64,000 nucleotides of DNA from Paenarthrobacter sp. GOM3. GTDB lineage: Bacteria; Actinomycetota; Actinomycetes; Actinomycetales; Micrococcaceae. The position numbers and the translations under genes are program-made. The notes under the pieces are model-generated. The model was not told where the DNA came from and searched no databases. It saw nothing but the letters and a program-made list of their open reading frames with translations. The stretch covers positions 682,001 to 746,000 of the forward strand of contig NZ_CP136562.1 in assembly GCF_018215265.2 (NCBI RefSeq). Reading direction: 5' to 3'. Below are positions 37,901-47,100 of this stretch, in pieces. The stretch's first letter is position 1, and each line of letters begins with the position of its first letter.

Positions 37901-39219
37901 CACGAGGCCCATTCCCATTCGTCGGCCCGGCCGGCGTCGCAGAACACACCTATCGTCAGGTCTGCCGGACCAACATGCACCGCGGCCTGGGCCACCAGGG
38001 AGCGGGCCAACGCTAGTGCTCCCTCCCGTGAACCAACAATGCCCACCACACCCGCGTCGGTCAGGTCCACCAGGACAGGGGCGGCCAAAAGTCTGGCTGC
38101 CGAGAGTGTTTCCTTGACCTTTTCGTCCGGGCGCGAGCCCGCGGCCCGATCAACTTCCGGCTTCCACGGCACGTCACCCGTACCTGCATGCAAGGCCAGG
38201 AAGTCCTCCGAGTCCGCACGGCGCTGCCACAGTGACGTGGCCGGAAGGGCCGGACGCCGAACCACTGTTGCAGGATCGGGGACCATCCGGTGGCGTCGTG
38301 CAGTTTCCACTTCTGCGGCTTTGCGGATCTGCTGCTCAAATTCCTTGAGCGCACCATCGAAACGCTCTGCCTCTTCCTTGAGGCCGCGGGCGTGGCGGCG
38401 CTTCTGCTCAAACCACATGCCCACCGCCATCACCGGGCTGAGCATTGCGAACATGGCGAAGCGCATGTCCCTGAGGATCATGACCATCGCAACCGCCATG
38501 ACCAACGGAGCCAGCACAGTGATGTAACTGAACTTGTTCGCCGGCGGTACGTCTTTGCGGGCCGGGGGAACCAACGAATCGCCGGCCGGTGCGCGCCCGG
38601 GGCGCGGTGGCCTGTTGAAGGGGGCCGTTGATGCGGGCGTCAGGTTATGCAGGCTGCCGGGGGCGGGAGCAGGCGTCTCTTCCAACGCCGGGCGGAGGAG
38701 CAGCACCGTTCCGCCTGCCGTGATGGTGGCCGTTTGCGTGACAAGGACTCCGTCCTCGCCTACAGGTTCCCCATTGACCAACGTGCCGTTGGTGGAGCCG
38801 CCATCCAGCACACGAAGCGCGTCATCTTCTTCGCGGTGGATCCGGAAGTGATCCCACGACGCGCTTTCGGTGGGGAGACTCAGGTCAGCGTGGGGCGACC
38901 TGCCGATGAGCATGTCCCGGTTCCGGGGAACGTCCACCACGCCACCCGTCCGCTGACCGCCGGCCAGCGTCAGGGTCCAACCGCGGACACGCTGCGGCAC
39001 CGGCCACGGCGCACGGGAGATCCGACTGCCTTCCAGCAGAATCAGCTCAGACAGCGGCGTCGCACCACGCACCTCTGTTTCATTGACAAACACCGGCTCA
39101 TCAGGAGCAACCCGCGGTCCGCCGGCGGCCTCCACGAGGTCGGACAACGTGGTGGCGGGCGCGGCACGGGCAACCTCGCACTCGAATCGACGGTCGTCCA
39201 GGTCGATCAGCACACGCAC
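34927..39219 (-). CDS. FHA-FtsK/SpoIIIE ATPase, EccC/EssC-type T7SS motor
   Basis: A 1,430-residue membrane ATPase that powers type VII-like export. An N-terminal ubiquitin/FHA-like region spans 1-80; an FHA domain about 95-175 (LIGRSPHADLSLP, DGGSTNGTLVNG); two membrane helices about 225-265; then three FtsK domains. P-loop 1 is GGTTGSGKS (about 651) with Walker B LLLVVDEF; P-loop 2 is GVAGSGTS (about 991), in which Thr replaces the catalytic Lys; P-loop 3 is GPARSGKS (about 1254). FHA-first architecture is like EssC of Firmicutes rather than mycobacterial EccC. The GTG start has AGGAG 8 bases upstream. Confidence 0.93.
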   Translation of the reverse strand: MRVLIDLDDRRFECEVARAAPATTLSDLVEAAGGPRVAPDEPVFVNETEVRGATPLSELILLEGSRISRAPWPVPQRVRGWTLTLAGGQRTGGVVDVPRNRDMLIGRSPHADLSLPTESASWDHFRIHREEDDALRVLDGGSTNGTLVNGEPVGEDGVLVTQTATITAGGTVLLLRPALEETPAPAPGSLHNLTPASTAPFNRPPRPGRAPAGDSLVPPARKDVPPANKFSYITVLAPLVMAVAMVMILRDMRFAMFAMLSPVMAVGMWFEQKRRHARGLKEEAERFDGALKEFEQQIRKAAEVETARRHRMVPDPATVVRRPALPATSLWQRRADSEDFLALHAGTGDVPWKPEVDRAAGSRPDEKVKETLSAARLLAAPVLVDLTDAGVVGIVGSREGALALARSLVAQAAVHVGPADLTIGVFCDAGRADEWEWASWLPHTRQTGSSTGERWMSAHRESSLAMLRTLKDSVEELPTPALMVVLDSDVLTEGRDAPARALLGMGRSVPGGHVNPQKRPPRVAGIVIATSEEQLPASCTTIIRVGADAAATVDQPEDLTRVEDFILAGLDQEEALRCATRLAHFDDPELSVPGASLPSLVRLPGLLGYERPDAATVRRLWQAASGVSTPIGTGENGPLTLDLVKDGPHGLVGGTTGSGKSEFLRSLVAGLAARNDPTRLNFILVDFKGGAAFKACERLPHTIGTISNLDEQLADRALIALEAEMERRQRVFAEAGEGIDNLSAYLATNPAEPMPRLLLVVDEFAMLAKEFPDVLTALVSIGAVGRTLGVHMILATQRPAGVVSDDILANTNLRVALRVQSRDDSNNVIGVPAASAIGRAQMGRAFVKLGQDDITPVQTALVTGQAQLDGGPAVDVRDIRQFGVPAPAPALARSAAADENDLDLLIDAVVEANAEAGYAPPRQVWPEALGERVELDGFMADTATAGTGTVDLPRVGQVQGSSVLVTLLDEPELQRQSAAGWDMSVGNLMLMGVAGSGTSTTLASIALALAKDADPADLDLMILDMGSGDLETLKRLPHTVAYVGTGAGAKEQQARFLRHLNTELESRRAAPGTHRRTVVLLDGLASLRDEFQDFEGQQLLGLLYRAYADGPALGLSFAVTTTRAKAVPSVMNEVTLQKWLFRLADNYDYSSLGVRAKNVPAALPGRCVDPRTSLQMHVATPGIGLQAAVDRVRQIWVEAPAKTTAIRSLPTDVTMADLGVKPQLETEPWHIPVGIRETDLAPAFLEIYEGEHALIAGPARSGKSTLLLALADAVRGAATSRGPAQVWGICDRRSPLATADLDRIAVGVDEVPALLASLRIERGPVFLLIDDAERFEDTDQSIAGIVASGPPGLCIVASGRAADLRGLYSHWSKSIRKSRLGVLLQPDVNYDGELLGATLPRKAPVALTAGRGYLGVGGQMSLIQSISPGS

Positions 39220-39244
39220 CGGGAGCTCCTACTGTAGTGGTTGG

Positions 39245-40588
39245 TTAAGGGTTGGCTGGTGCCGGTACCCAGACGAGCCGCGGCGCCTTCTCGTCCGCCG
39301 GACGAAGACCCAGATCCTGGCGAGAGGCGTAGACCGGAGCTGGTTCAGCGGTCAGCGCCTGGGATCGCGTGAAGTCCAGGTCTGGTCCGGCGAGCCCTTC
39401 GCCGGGACCGAAGGACAGAGTGCGCAGTGACGCTGCGACCCTCGACGGTTCCTTGCTCCCGGCCAGTGCAGCTGCGCGGACCAGGGCCACTACGGCGTCA
39501 TGGCTGCGGGCGTCGGCGGCCCAGGCGTCTGCTGAGAACGGGGTATCGTTCGTCAGGTTTTTGATCTCCGGATTCCCGGTGGCCAACCTGATGCCTGAAA
39601 GGAAAGCGGACATTCCGCGTCCCTGGGCGTCCTGCTGGAGGGCGATTGCATCGCCCGTCGCTGCAGCAATGCTGATCAGCTGACCGGAAGCTGTGCCGTC
39701 CAGCTCGGAAAGCGAGGACGCGAACGCGGGGCTGGTGGCGCCGTCGGGAAGCACCAGCGGCACTGACACGTCACGTGACTGCAGGGCCTGGACCAGCTTC
39801 GCCAAGCGCTGCGGCGTTGCCGCTGACACCACGACGGCGTCCGCCGGGTTGGCTGTCCGGATGCCTTCGGCGTCCGCCGGCGCATCCTTGGCCGGCGGAC
39901 GGAGCTGGTCACCTGTACGGATCGCCGCTTCCTGGGCCAGGCCAGCCACATCGGAGAAGCCCTCCAGCGCCAGCGTGTCGGCGATCGTGACGGACGCGGG
40001 GACCGCTCCGCCGTCGTTGACCAACAACACCCGGTTCTTGCCACTCAAGGCTTTTTGGAGGGCGCCGTCCACCGAGGCTGCTGTTGGCCCGGTGGCCCAG
40101 GTTGCTTGTCCCGGGTCGGACGGCTGCGCGTACGGCAGGATCACCGGGACACCCCGCTCCTCGGCCGCTTTTGCAGCCGCAACGGCCTGCGGACCGGTGC
40201 TCGCCACGACGATGCCGGATACTCCCTGCTCCGCCAACGCCGCGACGGCGGCGCGGGCGCCGTCTTCCGTGCCGCGGTCGTTCTGGGTTGGGAGGGCGAC
40301 TTTTGCGCCACTCTGTCCGAAACGCTGAGCTGCAACCACCGCGCCCTGTGCTGCGCGGTTGTATTCGGTGCCGGGCTCGCCGGACTGACCGAAGGTCATG
40401 ACGACGCCGATCGAAAAGTCCGGGGGCAGGCCGTCAGCCTTCAGTGCGACGGGAACCGTGGCGGCTACGGGATCGGGCCGCGGCGCCTCCGTCGGACGGT
40501 TAAGTGTCAGGGTCAGGACCACCGCGGCAGCAACCACGACGGCGACTCCCGCAGCGATCAGGGCGAAGAGACGGTTCCGGGGGCTCAT
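39245..40588 (-). CDS. Type 1 periplasmic-binding-protein-like, membrane-anchored
   Basis: A 447-residue protein: one N-terminal helix (8-30), then an extracytoplasmic domain with the Leu/Ile/Val-binding (type 1 PBP) pattern: FSIGVVMTFGQSGEPG, AQRFGQSGAKVAL, GVSGIVVASTGPQAVAAAKAAEERGVPVILPYA. No ABC permease or ATPase is adjacent. It overlaps the upstream lipoprotein gene by four bases (ATGA) and precedes the T7SS ATPase by 25 bases, so it probably serves the secretion apparatus, perhaps as a ligand sensor or scaffold. Confidence 0.82.
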   Translation of the reverse strand: MSPRNRLFALIAAGVAVVVAAAVVLTLTLNRPTEAPRPDPVAATVPVALKADGLPPDFSIGVVMTFGQSGEPGTEYNRAAQGAVVAAQRFGQSGAKVALPTQNDRGTEDGARAAVAALAEQGVSGIVVASTGPQAVAAAKAAEERGVPVILPYAQPSDPGQATWATGPTAASVDGALQKALSGKNRVLLVNDGGAVPASVTIADTLALEGFSDVAGLAQEAAIRTGDQLRPPAKDAPADAEGIRTANPADAVVVSAATPQRLAKLVQALQSRDVSVPLVLPDGATSPAFASSLSELDGTASGQLISIAAATGDAIALQQDAQGRGMSAFLSGIRLATGNPEIKNLTNDTPFSADAWAADARSHDAVVALVRAAALAGSKEPSRVAASLRTLSFGPGEGLAGPDLDFTRSQALTAEPAPVYASRQDLGLRPADEKAPRLVWVPAPANP

Positions 40589-43446
40589 GCCGCGCCGCCG
40601 ATCTTCAACGTGTACAGGGTTTGGGAGGTCGCACCTTCGGGAACTTCGAGTTTGAACGGCGGCAGTTCGTCCATGGCAGTGAGAGAGGCTTTGAACTGTG
40701 CCTGCCGAAGCAGGAGGCCCGCAACATCGCGTGAACGGATGTTGGCGTAGCCTTCTGCGTTTTGGGAGGCCAAAGCCAACTGGAAGTCGGCGGTGTCCGC
40801 TTTCGCCGCACTGGTGGCCATGGAGCCGAGCAAACCTGATCCGTTCACGGAGCGGTCGCCAAGATCCAGCATCACTTTGTTGAGGCTTGAGGCCAGCAGG
40901 GCGCTGGCGCCCTCAACGTCGCGGGTGGAGCCTGACGTGCTGGAGGCGATGTTGTCCAAGGAGGCCTGGGTGCTCTTGGACACGGCGGCCGCCAGGTCAC
41001 CGCTCTGTCCCAACAACTCGTCCCGCTGTTTGTTGACGGTTCCCTCGGCATCCTTCACAACGTCATCCGAGGTGGACTTCAGTCCTGAGATGGACCGGTT
41101 GAAAGCGGTCGTAACTGCCTCGGAGCTGGCGTCGCCGAGCTCGGCAACCTGGCGCACTTGTTCGCCCACGGACTTGTAGACCTCTGCGGCGGTTTCAGCC
41201 GAAACGTCGCGGAGAGATTCCTTGATCTTGTCGCCGAGCATGTCTTGCTGCTCTTTCAGCTTCGCGAGTGCCGTTGTCACTGTGCCGGAGGAGTCGATCG
41301 CTTTGGCGAGGGCAGCGTCCAGGGACGCAAGTCCCTTTTTGGTGCCGTTGACGCTTCCTGTTGCGGCGCCGTCGAGCGTCTTGACTGCTGACCTAACCGC
41401 TTCGAGCTTGGTTTCGGCATCGTCGAAGGTGGTCCCCAGGGCTGTGAATGCCTGGCCAATCGCCTGGTCAGCAGCGGTGGTATCGGTGGCTGCAAGGACT
41501 TCGTCCCAGGCAGCTGACTGGCCCTCCAGCCGGACGTCAAGGGGTTCCTTGAAGCCCGGGGGCGTGTTCAGCTGGGGTGAAGGATTGCCGTTTGCATCGG
41601 TCGGTTCGCAGGGAACCGAAGTCAGGTAAGAGCGCAGGCGCTCAACGTCCTTGGCAGAGAGCTTGCCCTTGCCGGGGATGAGGCCGTTGTCGGACAGTTT
41701 GCAGAGTTCATCAGCCAGTTTCTGGTTCTGCTGGAGCATGGAGCCGTTCAGCCACGATCCTTGGCCCAATTCGCCCTTGGCCGTCTTGGCACGCGTGGCG
41801 ATGGCGAGCAATTTTTGCCTGAGGGTATCAACGCCGTTTTGGGCCGCTGTGGCGGCTTTCCGGGTCGCGGTTGCAGAGTCAGTGGACGACTTGATCGCCG
41901 CCTCCAGCGCCGCGAGTGCCTTGCTGTAATCCTGGGACGTCCCGGAGCCGTCAAGCATCGCAGCGAGGTCGGCGCGCACCTTTTCAAGTGCGACGGCGGA
42001 ACTCGCCTGGTCTTTGATCGCACCTTCAATGACCTGCGGCTGAAGGCCGGAAACCAGTTCGTCGCCCTTCTGCACCAAGCCCAGAAGCGCACCTGTGACA
42101 GTGACAGCCGAACCGTAGAGTGAACACGTCATGGAACCCTGGGCTGCGCACTCCGCGGGGCTCGGGTTTTCTGGACCCATGGTGGCTTTGAGGGCGCTGG
42201 CTACCGTGTCCCGGCAACTTGCGCTGACTTTCGCGTAGGCATCCAGTTGTGAAGACATGGTGAGGACGCTGGAGTACACCGTGGCCGCGGGCGCCGCTTT
42301 GGCCACCTCGGCGGTGCAGCCGTCACCGGTGATGGGAGCTATCGGGGGTGTGGCGGAGGTGTCGCCAAGCATCGCGTCCACGGCAGAGACCGTCAGCTTC
42401 AGCTGGGACATGGTGGTGGATTGGGTGGCGTTGGTTGACGCCTCCAAGTCCGAACCCAGAACCGTCAGTTGCTGCTTCAGGTCCTTCATTGTCCCGGCCA
42501 GGGCTTGTGAGTTGTCGCGGAGCTCGCCTGCTGTCTTGGCTCCAAGGGTTTGGGACGTTGCCTGCAGGTTGCGGCGGACCTCGGTGATGGTGGATCCGGC
42601 CTTCGCCAAGACCGTATTGACGTCCGATACCACCGAGATGGTGCGCCGTTGAAGTTCCATCTCCGAACCCGAGCCCGAGGAAAACGCGCTGGCAAGTACT
42701 CCGTTGGCACTGAGGTCCGTGTTCAGGCCCGGCTGCACGGCCACATCGATTTCGGGAACCTGGAAGTCCTTCACGTCCGCGGCGAGACGCAGCGTGGTGC
42801 TGGCACCGGAGCGTGGGGGAGCCAGCACGGTGGCCCATTGGACGACGGTGGCGCCATCCTCGGTGCTGCTCAGGACACCGTTGGTTCCTGTGGTGCCATC
42901 GGCAGAGCCCGGAGTGACGTCGTCCGCCCGGAGGCCCGGCAGTTTCGTCGATGCGGCGACGGTCAGTGGCGCGCCCACCAGGGCGGTGTCGGAGCGGGCC
43001 TGGCCTGCGGCGTCGTACTGGATGGTCTGTGGCTTGACGGTGAGGTTCTCGAGCGTCAGGTTGATCTCCACCGGACCGGTATGGCCTTTGAGCTCGGCGA
43101 GGTCGGAGCCCGACTTCTCTCCGGCGCGGTATTGCAGGCTCACACGGACCGGCAGTTCGCCCACTACTTGGGCGGCGTCGTAAGTGGTGTTCTCCGCAGA
43201 GGATTCGCCCGCTGCAGAGACCGAGATGGTGGTGCCTTCCACCGTGTGCACTCCGGCGGCCGAGGACAGGCCTACGCGGACGCTCTGCAGGAGTTTGACG
43301 GGGTTCTCTACCGGCTCGGGCTTGGGTGTCGGGGTGCATGACGTCGTCGCGATCATTCCCAGTGCAACCAATGCGACACCAAGAGCGCGACCCGGAGGGA
43401 TGCGACGCCCCGGGTTGTACTGGTTAAAACTAGCCTGCCTGGGCAT
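40585..43446 (-). CDS. Large coiled-coil lipoprotein of the T7SS-like locus
   Basis: A 953-residue exported protein. The signal sequence ends in ATTSC, a lipobox-like site (Cys about residue 37). Residues about 40-260 are beta-rich; from about 265 to 900 the sequence is a long run of Ala/Thr/Ser/Asp-rich heptads predicted as alpha-helical coiled coil; the C-terminus is compact. I do not recognise the family. By size, topology and position it could play the part of EsaA/YueB, the long outer coiled-coil component of Firmicutes T7SS. First gene of the four-gene operon; a GAGGGGGA ribosome site lies 7 bases before the ATG. Confidence 0.8.
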   Translation of the reverse strand: MPRQASFNQYNPGRRIPPGRALGVALVALGMIATTSCTPTPKPEPVENPVKLLQSVRVGLSSAAGVHTVEGTTISVSAAGESSAENTTYDAAQVVGELPVRVSLQYRAGEKSGSDLAELKGHTGPVEINLTLENLTVKPQTIQYDAAGQARSDTALVGAPLTVAASTKLPGLRADDVTPGSADGTTGTNGVLSSTEDGATVVQWATVLAPPRSGASTTLRLAADVKDFQVPEIDVAVQPGLNTDLSANGVLASAFSSGSGSEMELQRRTISVVSDVNTVLAKAGSTITEVRRNLQATSQTLGAKTAGELRDNSQALAGTMKDLKQQLTVLGSDLEASTNATQSTTMSQLKLTVSAVDAMLGDTSATPPIAPITGDGCTAEVAKAAPAATVYSSVLTMSSQLDAYAKVSASCRDTVASALKATMGPENPSPAECAAQGSMTCSLYGSAVTVTGALLGLVQKGDELVSGLQPQVIEGAIKDQASSAVALEKVRADLAAMLDGSGTSQDYSKALAALEAAIKSSTDSATATRKAATAAQNGVDTLRQKLLAIATRAKTAKGELGQGSWLNGSMLQQNQKLADELCKLSDNGLIPGKGKLSAKDVERLRSYLTSVPCEPTDANGNPSPQLNTPPGFKEPLDVRLEGQSAAWDEVLAATDTTAADQAIGQAFTALGTTFDDAETKLEAVRSAVKTLDGAATGSVNGTKKGLASLDAALAKAIDSSGTVTTALAKLKEQQDMLGDKIKESLRDVSAETAAEVYKSVGEQVRQVAELGDASSEAVTTAFNRSISGLKSTSDDVVKDAEGTVNKQRDELLGQSGDLAAAVSKSTQASLDNIASSTSGSTRDVEGASALLASSLNKVMLDLGDRSVNGSGLLGSMATSAAKADTADFQLALASQNAEGYANIRSRDVAGLLLRQAQFKASLTAMDELPPFKLEVPEGATSQTLYTLKIGGAA

Positions 43447-43582
43447 GGATCGTCCCCCTCATTCCGTTCACGGTGCCTTGAGTATCATACGGGGTTGCGC
43501 TGACGAATGGACTAATCGGGCTCCTTGGGCATCCCTGCAGGTCACACGACCCTGCTCTTTCCACAGATTGTTTGTCAGTTTG

Positions 43583-43611
43583 TTGGATTTATTGGGTGGT
43601 GTTGGTAGTTT
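43583..43611 (+). promoter_or_regulatory. Candidate promoter for the WXG100-RHS operon
   Basis: TTGGAT (43583-43588), a 17-base spacer and TAGTTT (43606-43611) lie 70 bases before the WXG100 start, in a T-rich 234-base divergent region. Confidence 0.45.
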
Positions 43612-43680
43612 AAGGGTCGTTCGGTTGCCTGGGTTTTTTGGCTTGGGTGTTGCGATTGTTCTTATTGGGAGGAAAGTTCT

Positions 43681-43962
43681 ATGTCGCGTGTGTTGTCTAC
43701 TGAGCAGGCCAAGGCTGCTATTGGTCAGGTGCAGTCGATTATTACTGGTGGTTTTACGGATCAGATTTCTGCGTTGGATGCCCAGGGTCGTGTGTTGTCG
43801 GATCCGAATGTGTGGGATGGTCCGTTGGCTGCTGAGTTCCGTGGTTCGACGTGGCCGGAGACGAAGGCTGCGTTGGATAAGGCGCGGGAGGAGTTGGAGC
43901 AGTTGCGGGGTCAGTTGCAGAAGATTTCGCAGGATATTTTCTCGGCTGGTGGCGGGGCTTGA
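43681..43962 (+). CDS. WXG100-family (ESAT-6-like) protein
   Basis: A 93-residue helical-hairpin protein, the hallmark substrate or co-factor of type VII secretion. Helix 1 is TEQAKAAIGQVQSIITGGFTDQISALDAQ; the turn is VWDGPLAAEFRG (W-x-G form W-D-G); helix 2 is TWPETKAALDKAREELEQLRGQLQKISQDIF. GGGAGGAAAG is placed 6 bases before the ATG. It probably pairs with the helical N-terminus of the RHS toxin encoded next. Confidence 0.92.
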   Translation: MSRVLSTEQAKAAIGQVQSIITGGFTDQISALDAQGRVLSDPNVWDGPLAAEFRGSTWPETKAALDKAREELEQLRGQLQKISQDIFSAGGGA

Positions 43963-43989
43963 TTCCCCTTTCTTGATTCGGGTGTGAGG

Positions 43990-44033
43990 GCCGGGTGATC
44001 GTGCCACGTTGATGCGTGGTGTGGTTGCCCGGC
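43990..44033 (+). terminator. Two-part hairpin between WXG100 and RHS genes
   Basis: GCCGGG (43990-43995) pairs with CCCGGC (44028-44033), and inside it CCACG (44004-44008) pairs with CGTGG (44015-44019). Without a T-run it may be a partial terminator or processing site that lets the small WXG100 protein be made in excess over the toxin. Confidence 0.45.
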
Positions 44034-44132
44034 CGTTGCGCTGTGGTTGTGGTGCTGCTCTTTTTGGTGGTGCCGGGGTGTGTCCGTGTTGTGGTCCGTG
44101 GTCGTGTTCTTGTTCTGTGGGGGGCTGTGGTT

Positions 44133-47100
44133 GTGACCGAGTTCGTTGAGATGGCGTTGTTGCCTGATTCCGATGCTGGTCATGGTGGCCGGTTTGTGTA
44201 CGGGGTTGCCGAGTCGGTGAAGGGTGCTTTTGAGTCCGCAGCGTCGCGGGTTTTGGAGCTTTCGGGCTCACGGGGCCCGTTGGTTTCGGGTGCGGGGGAG
44301 GATTTCCGGGGGCATTTCTCGGAAGTGTTCGCCGCGAACGCGGCCACCGCTGCCCGGGACGCGGCGGAGTTGGCGGCGGCGTTGCGGACGGTGGCCGGGT
44401 ATGTGGGGACCATGATCGACGCGGCGCGGGAGGAGGATGCCCGGCGTCGGCGGAACAACGAGTGGGTGCGGCGGCATAACAACCGCAATCTTTTCGAGCT
44501 GATCGGGGATGCGTGGGGTGGTGAGGCGCCGCGTCCGAATATGGAGCCCGGTTCAGCGCCGTCGTTCCCTTCCGAGTCCCCGGTGCCGGGGTCCCGGCAG
44601 ACCCCGGGCCCGGGTGGCGGGTACGGAGGCGGGACGTCCTCGGCCCGTCCGGAGTCGTTGCGTTCGTTCGCGGCGTCCTCGCGTGGCCTGGATGACGGGA
44701 TCGCGTCGGTTCCGGGGTCCTTGGAGGGGGAGTTGTCTTCGTTCGCGGCGCAGTGTTCCTGGGGCCGGATCGACGCTTCCGGTGTGGTGACGGCGTTCCG
44801 GGAGTATTTGCGATTGAATGAGGCGGACGCGGCGTGGGCGGTGGTGGTCGCCGACGCGTTCGCTGCCGCCGGCAGCGAGGGGGCGGTGTCGACCCTGTCG
44901 GACGCGGCGGTGAACGAAGCGTTGGCCGCGGCCGGGGTGTCCGGGACCCGGACCGGGTTGGTCATTGACCCGCCCACCGCGGCGGGGGCGATGCCCACCA
45001 GTGGGTATGCGAATGATCCGGTGAACACGGCCACGGGGAACTTCATTGAACCCGAAACCGATTTGGGGTTCGCCGGGGCGGGAGCTGACCTGGCGGTGAC
45101 CCGGATGTATAACTCCCTCGGCTCGGGTTTAGCGGCGCCGGGGGTGTTTGGCCCTGGGTGGGCCTCGGTCCTGGACCAGCACCTGGCCTTCTCGGATGAG
45201 GGTTGCCGGTGGGTGATGGCTGATGGGCGGGCGGTGGACTTCCCCCGCGAAGGGGCCGGCTGGGCCCGCGCCGTCGGGGAGAATTACTGGCTCAGCCGCG
45301 AAGATGCCAGCACACCGTGGTTGGCGGAGCTGACCTCCATCCCTGCGGGTGTGTCTGAGGTGTTGGTCGTGGCCGATAACCAGGGCACCTGGTGGGCTTA
45401 CACGACCGGCGGGGTGTGGCTCGGGACCGGGGCCGCACCCGGCCGCACCATCTCCGCCCACCGCGGTGACGGTCTCGATGGTGGTGGGACGGGGGTGGTT
45501 GTCCGGTTGGTGCATGTGCGGGGCCGGTTCGTGGAGTTTGATTACGTCGACGGTGTGGTTGGTGTGGTGCGTTCCTCGGACGGGCGCCGGGTTGAGTACG
45601 GGTACGACGCCGAGGGGCGTTTGGTCACCGTGGGGACGGAGACCGGCACGCGCACGTATCGGTGGAACGAGGCCGGTCTGATCGGCTCGGTGGTGTCTGC
45701 TGCGGGGGTGGTCGAGGCCGAGAATACCTATGACGAGGCCGGCCGGGTGGTCTTGCAGGTCACACAGCATGGGCGGCGGACACGGTTCGCGTATTTACCG
45801 GGCCGGGTCACGGTGGTCTCCGATGAGGACGGATCCCGGTCGAACTCCTGGGTCGCCGATTCCAAGGGCCGCCTGGTGGGGGTGTTGGACGCGGAGGACC
45901 GGCGCCAGTCCATGTCTTATGACGCGCACTCGAATCTGGTGTCGTTGACGGAGCGTGACGGGTCGGTCACGGTGCATGGCTATGACGCCCGGGGCCGGAA
46001 GATCCGCACCGTGACCCCGGAGGGCGCGGACCTGACGTATGGCTGGGACGACCAGGACCGTCTGACCACCCTGGTCACCGCGTCCGGTGCGACCGTGACC
46101 TACGAGTACGCCGACGAGATCTCCCGGGACCCGTCCGTGGTGGTGGACCCGCTGGGCGGCCGGACCGAGCTTCAGTGGCGGGACGGGCTCCTGACCCAGG
46201 TGACGGACCCGGTGGGGGTCACGATCGGTTTTGAGTACGACGACTTCGGGGACCTCATCGGAACCCGCAACGCTGCCGGTGACACCGCGAGGATCGTGCG
46301 GGACCAGGCGGGCAGGCCGGTCACCGCGGTGAGCCCGTCGGGGGCGATGACCCGGTTCAGTTATGACGCTGCGGGGGTGTTGGTGCGCCGCCAAGATCCG
46401 GATGGGGCGGTGTGGGCTTTTGAGCACGATACCGCGGGCCGGATCACCGCGGTGATCGCCCCGGATGGGGGCCGGACCGTGTTCGGGTACGCCCCTAATG
46501 GTGAACTGGTGAGCACCACGGACCCGCTCGGCCGGGTCGTGGAGCGGGTGTTTGATGAGCTCGGGAACCTCACCGCGGCGGTGTTGCCGGACGGGGCGTC
46601 GTGGGGGTTCATCCACGACAACCTCTCCCGGCTCGTCTCGGTGACGGACCCTGCCGGGCATGACTGGGCGCGGGAGTACGACACGGTCGGTGCCCTGACC
46701 GCCGTCGTGGATCCGACCGGTGTCCGGACCGGGGCGGTGACGGACCGGAGGGCCGGGACCGCGTCCCTGACCGACGCCTTCACCACCAACACCTTCAGTT
46801 TTGATGAGTACGGCCGCCCCACGAAAGTCGAATCTGTCGACGGTTCCGCGGAGCTGGTCTCTTATGACGCGGCGGGGAACCCTGTCGAGTTGGTCGATGG
46901 TGAGGGCGGGTTGACGGTCCTGGGCCGTGACGCGGCGGGGAAGATCACCTCGATCACCTCCCCGACCGGGGCGGTGACCCGGTTCGAGTACGACCATTGC
47001 GGCCGACCGTTCCGCAGTATTGACCCGGTCGGGGCCGTCACAGTGCTCTCCTACGACCCGGACCAGCGCCTGACGGCGAGGAGACTGCCGGGCGGGGAGG

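Noticed and set aside
44016..44132. Upstream extension of the RHS frame (Val/Leu-rich, signal-like)
   Set aside because: It runs through the hairpin after the WXG100 gene, has no ribosome site, and WXG100-type export does not use a signal peptide.
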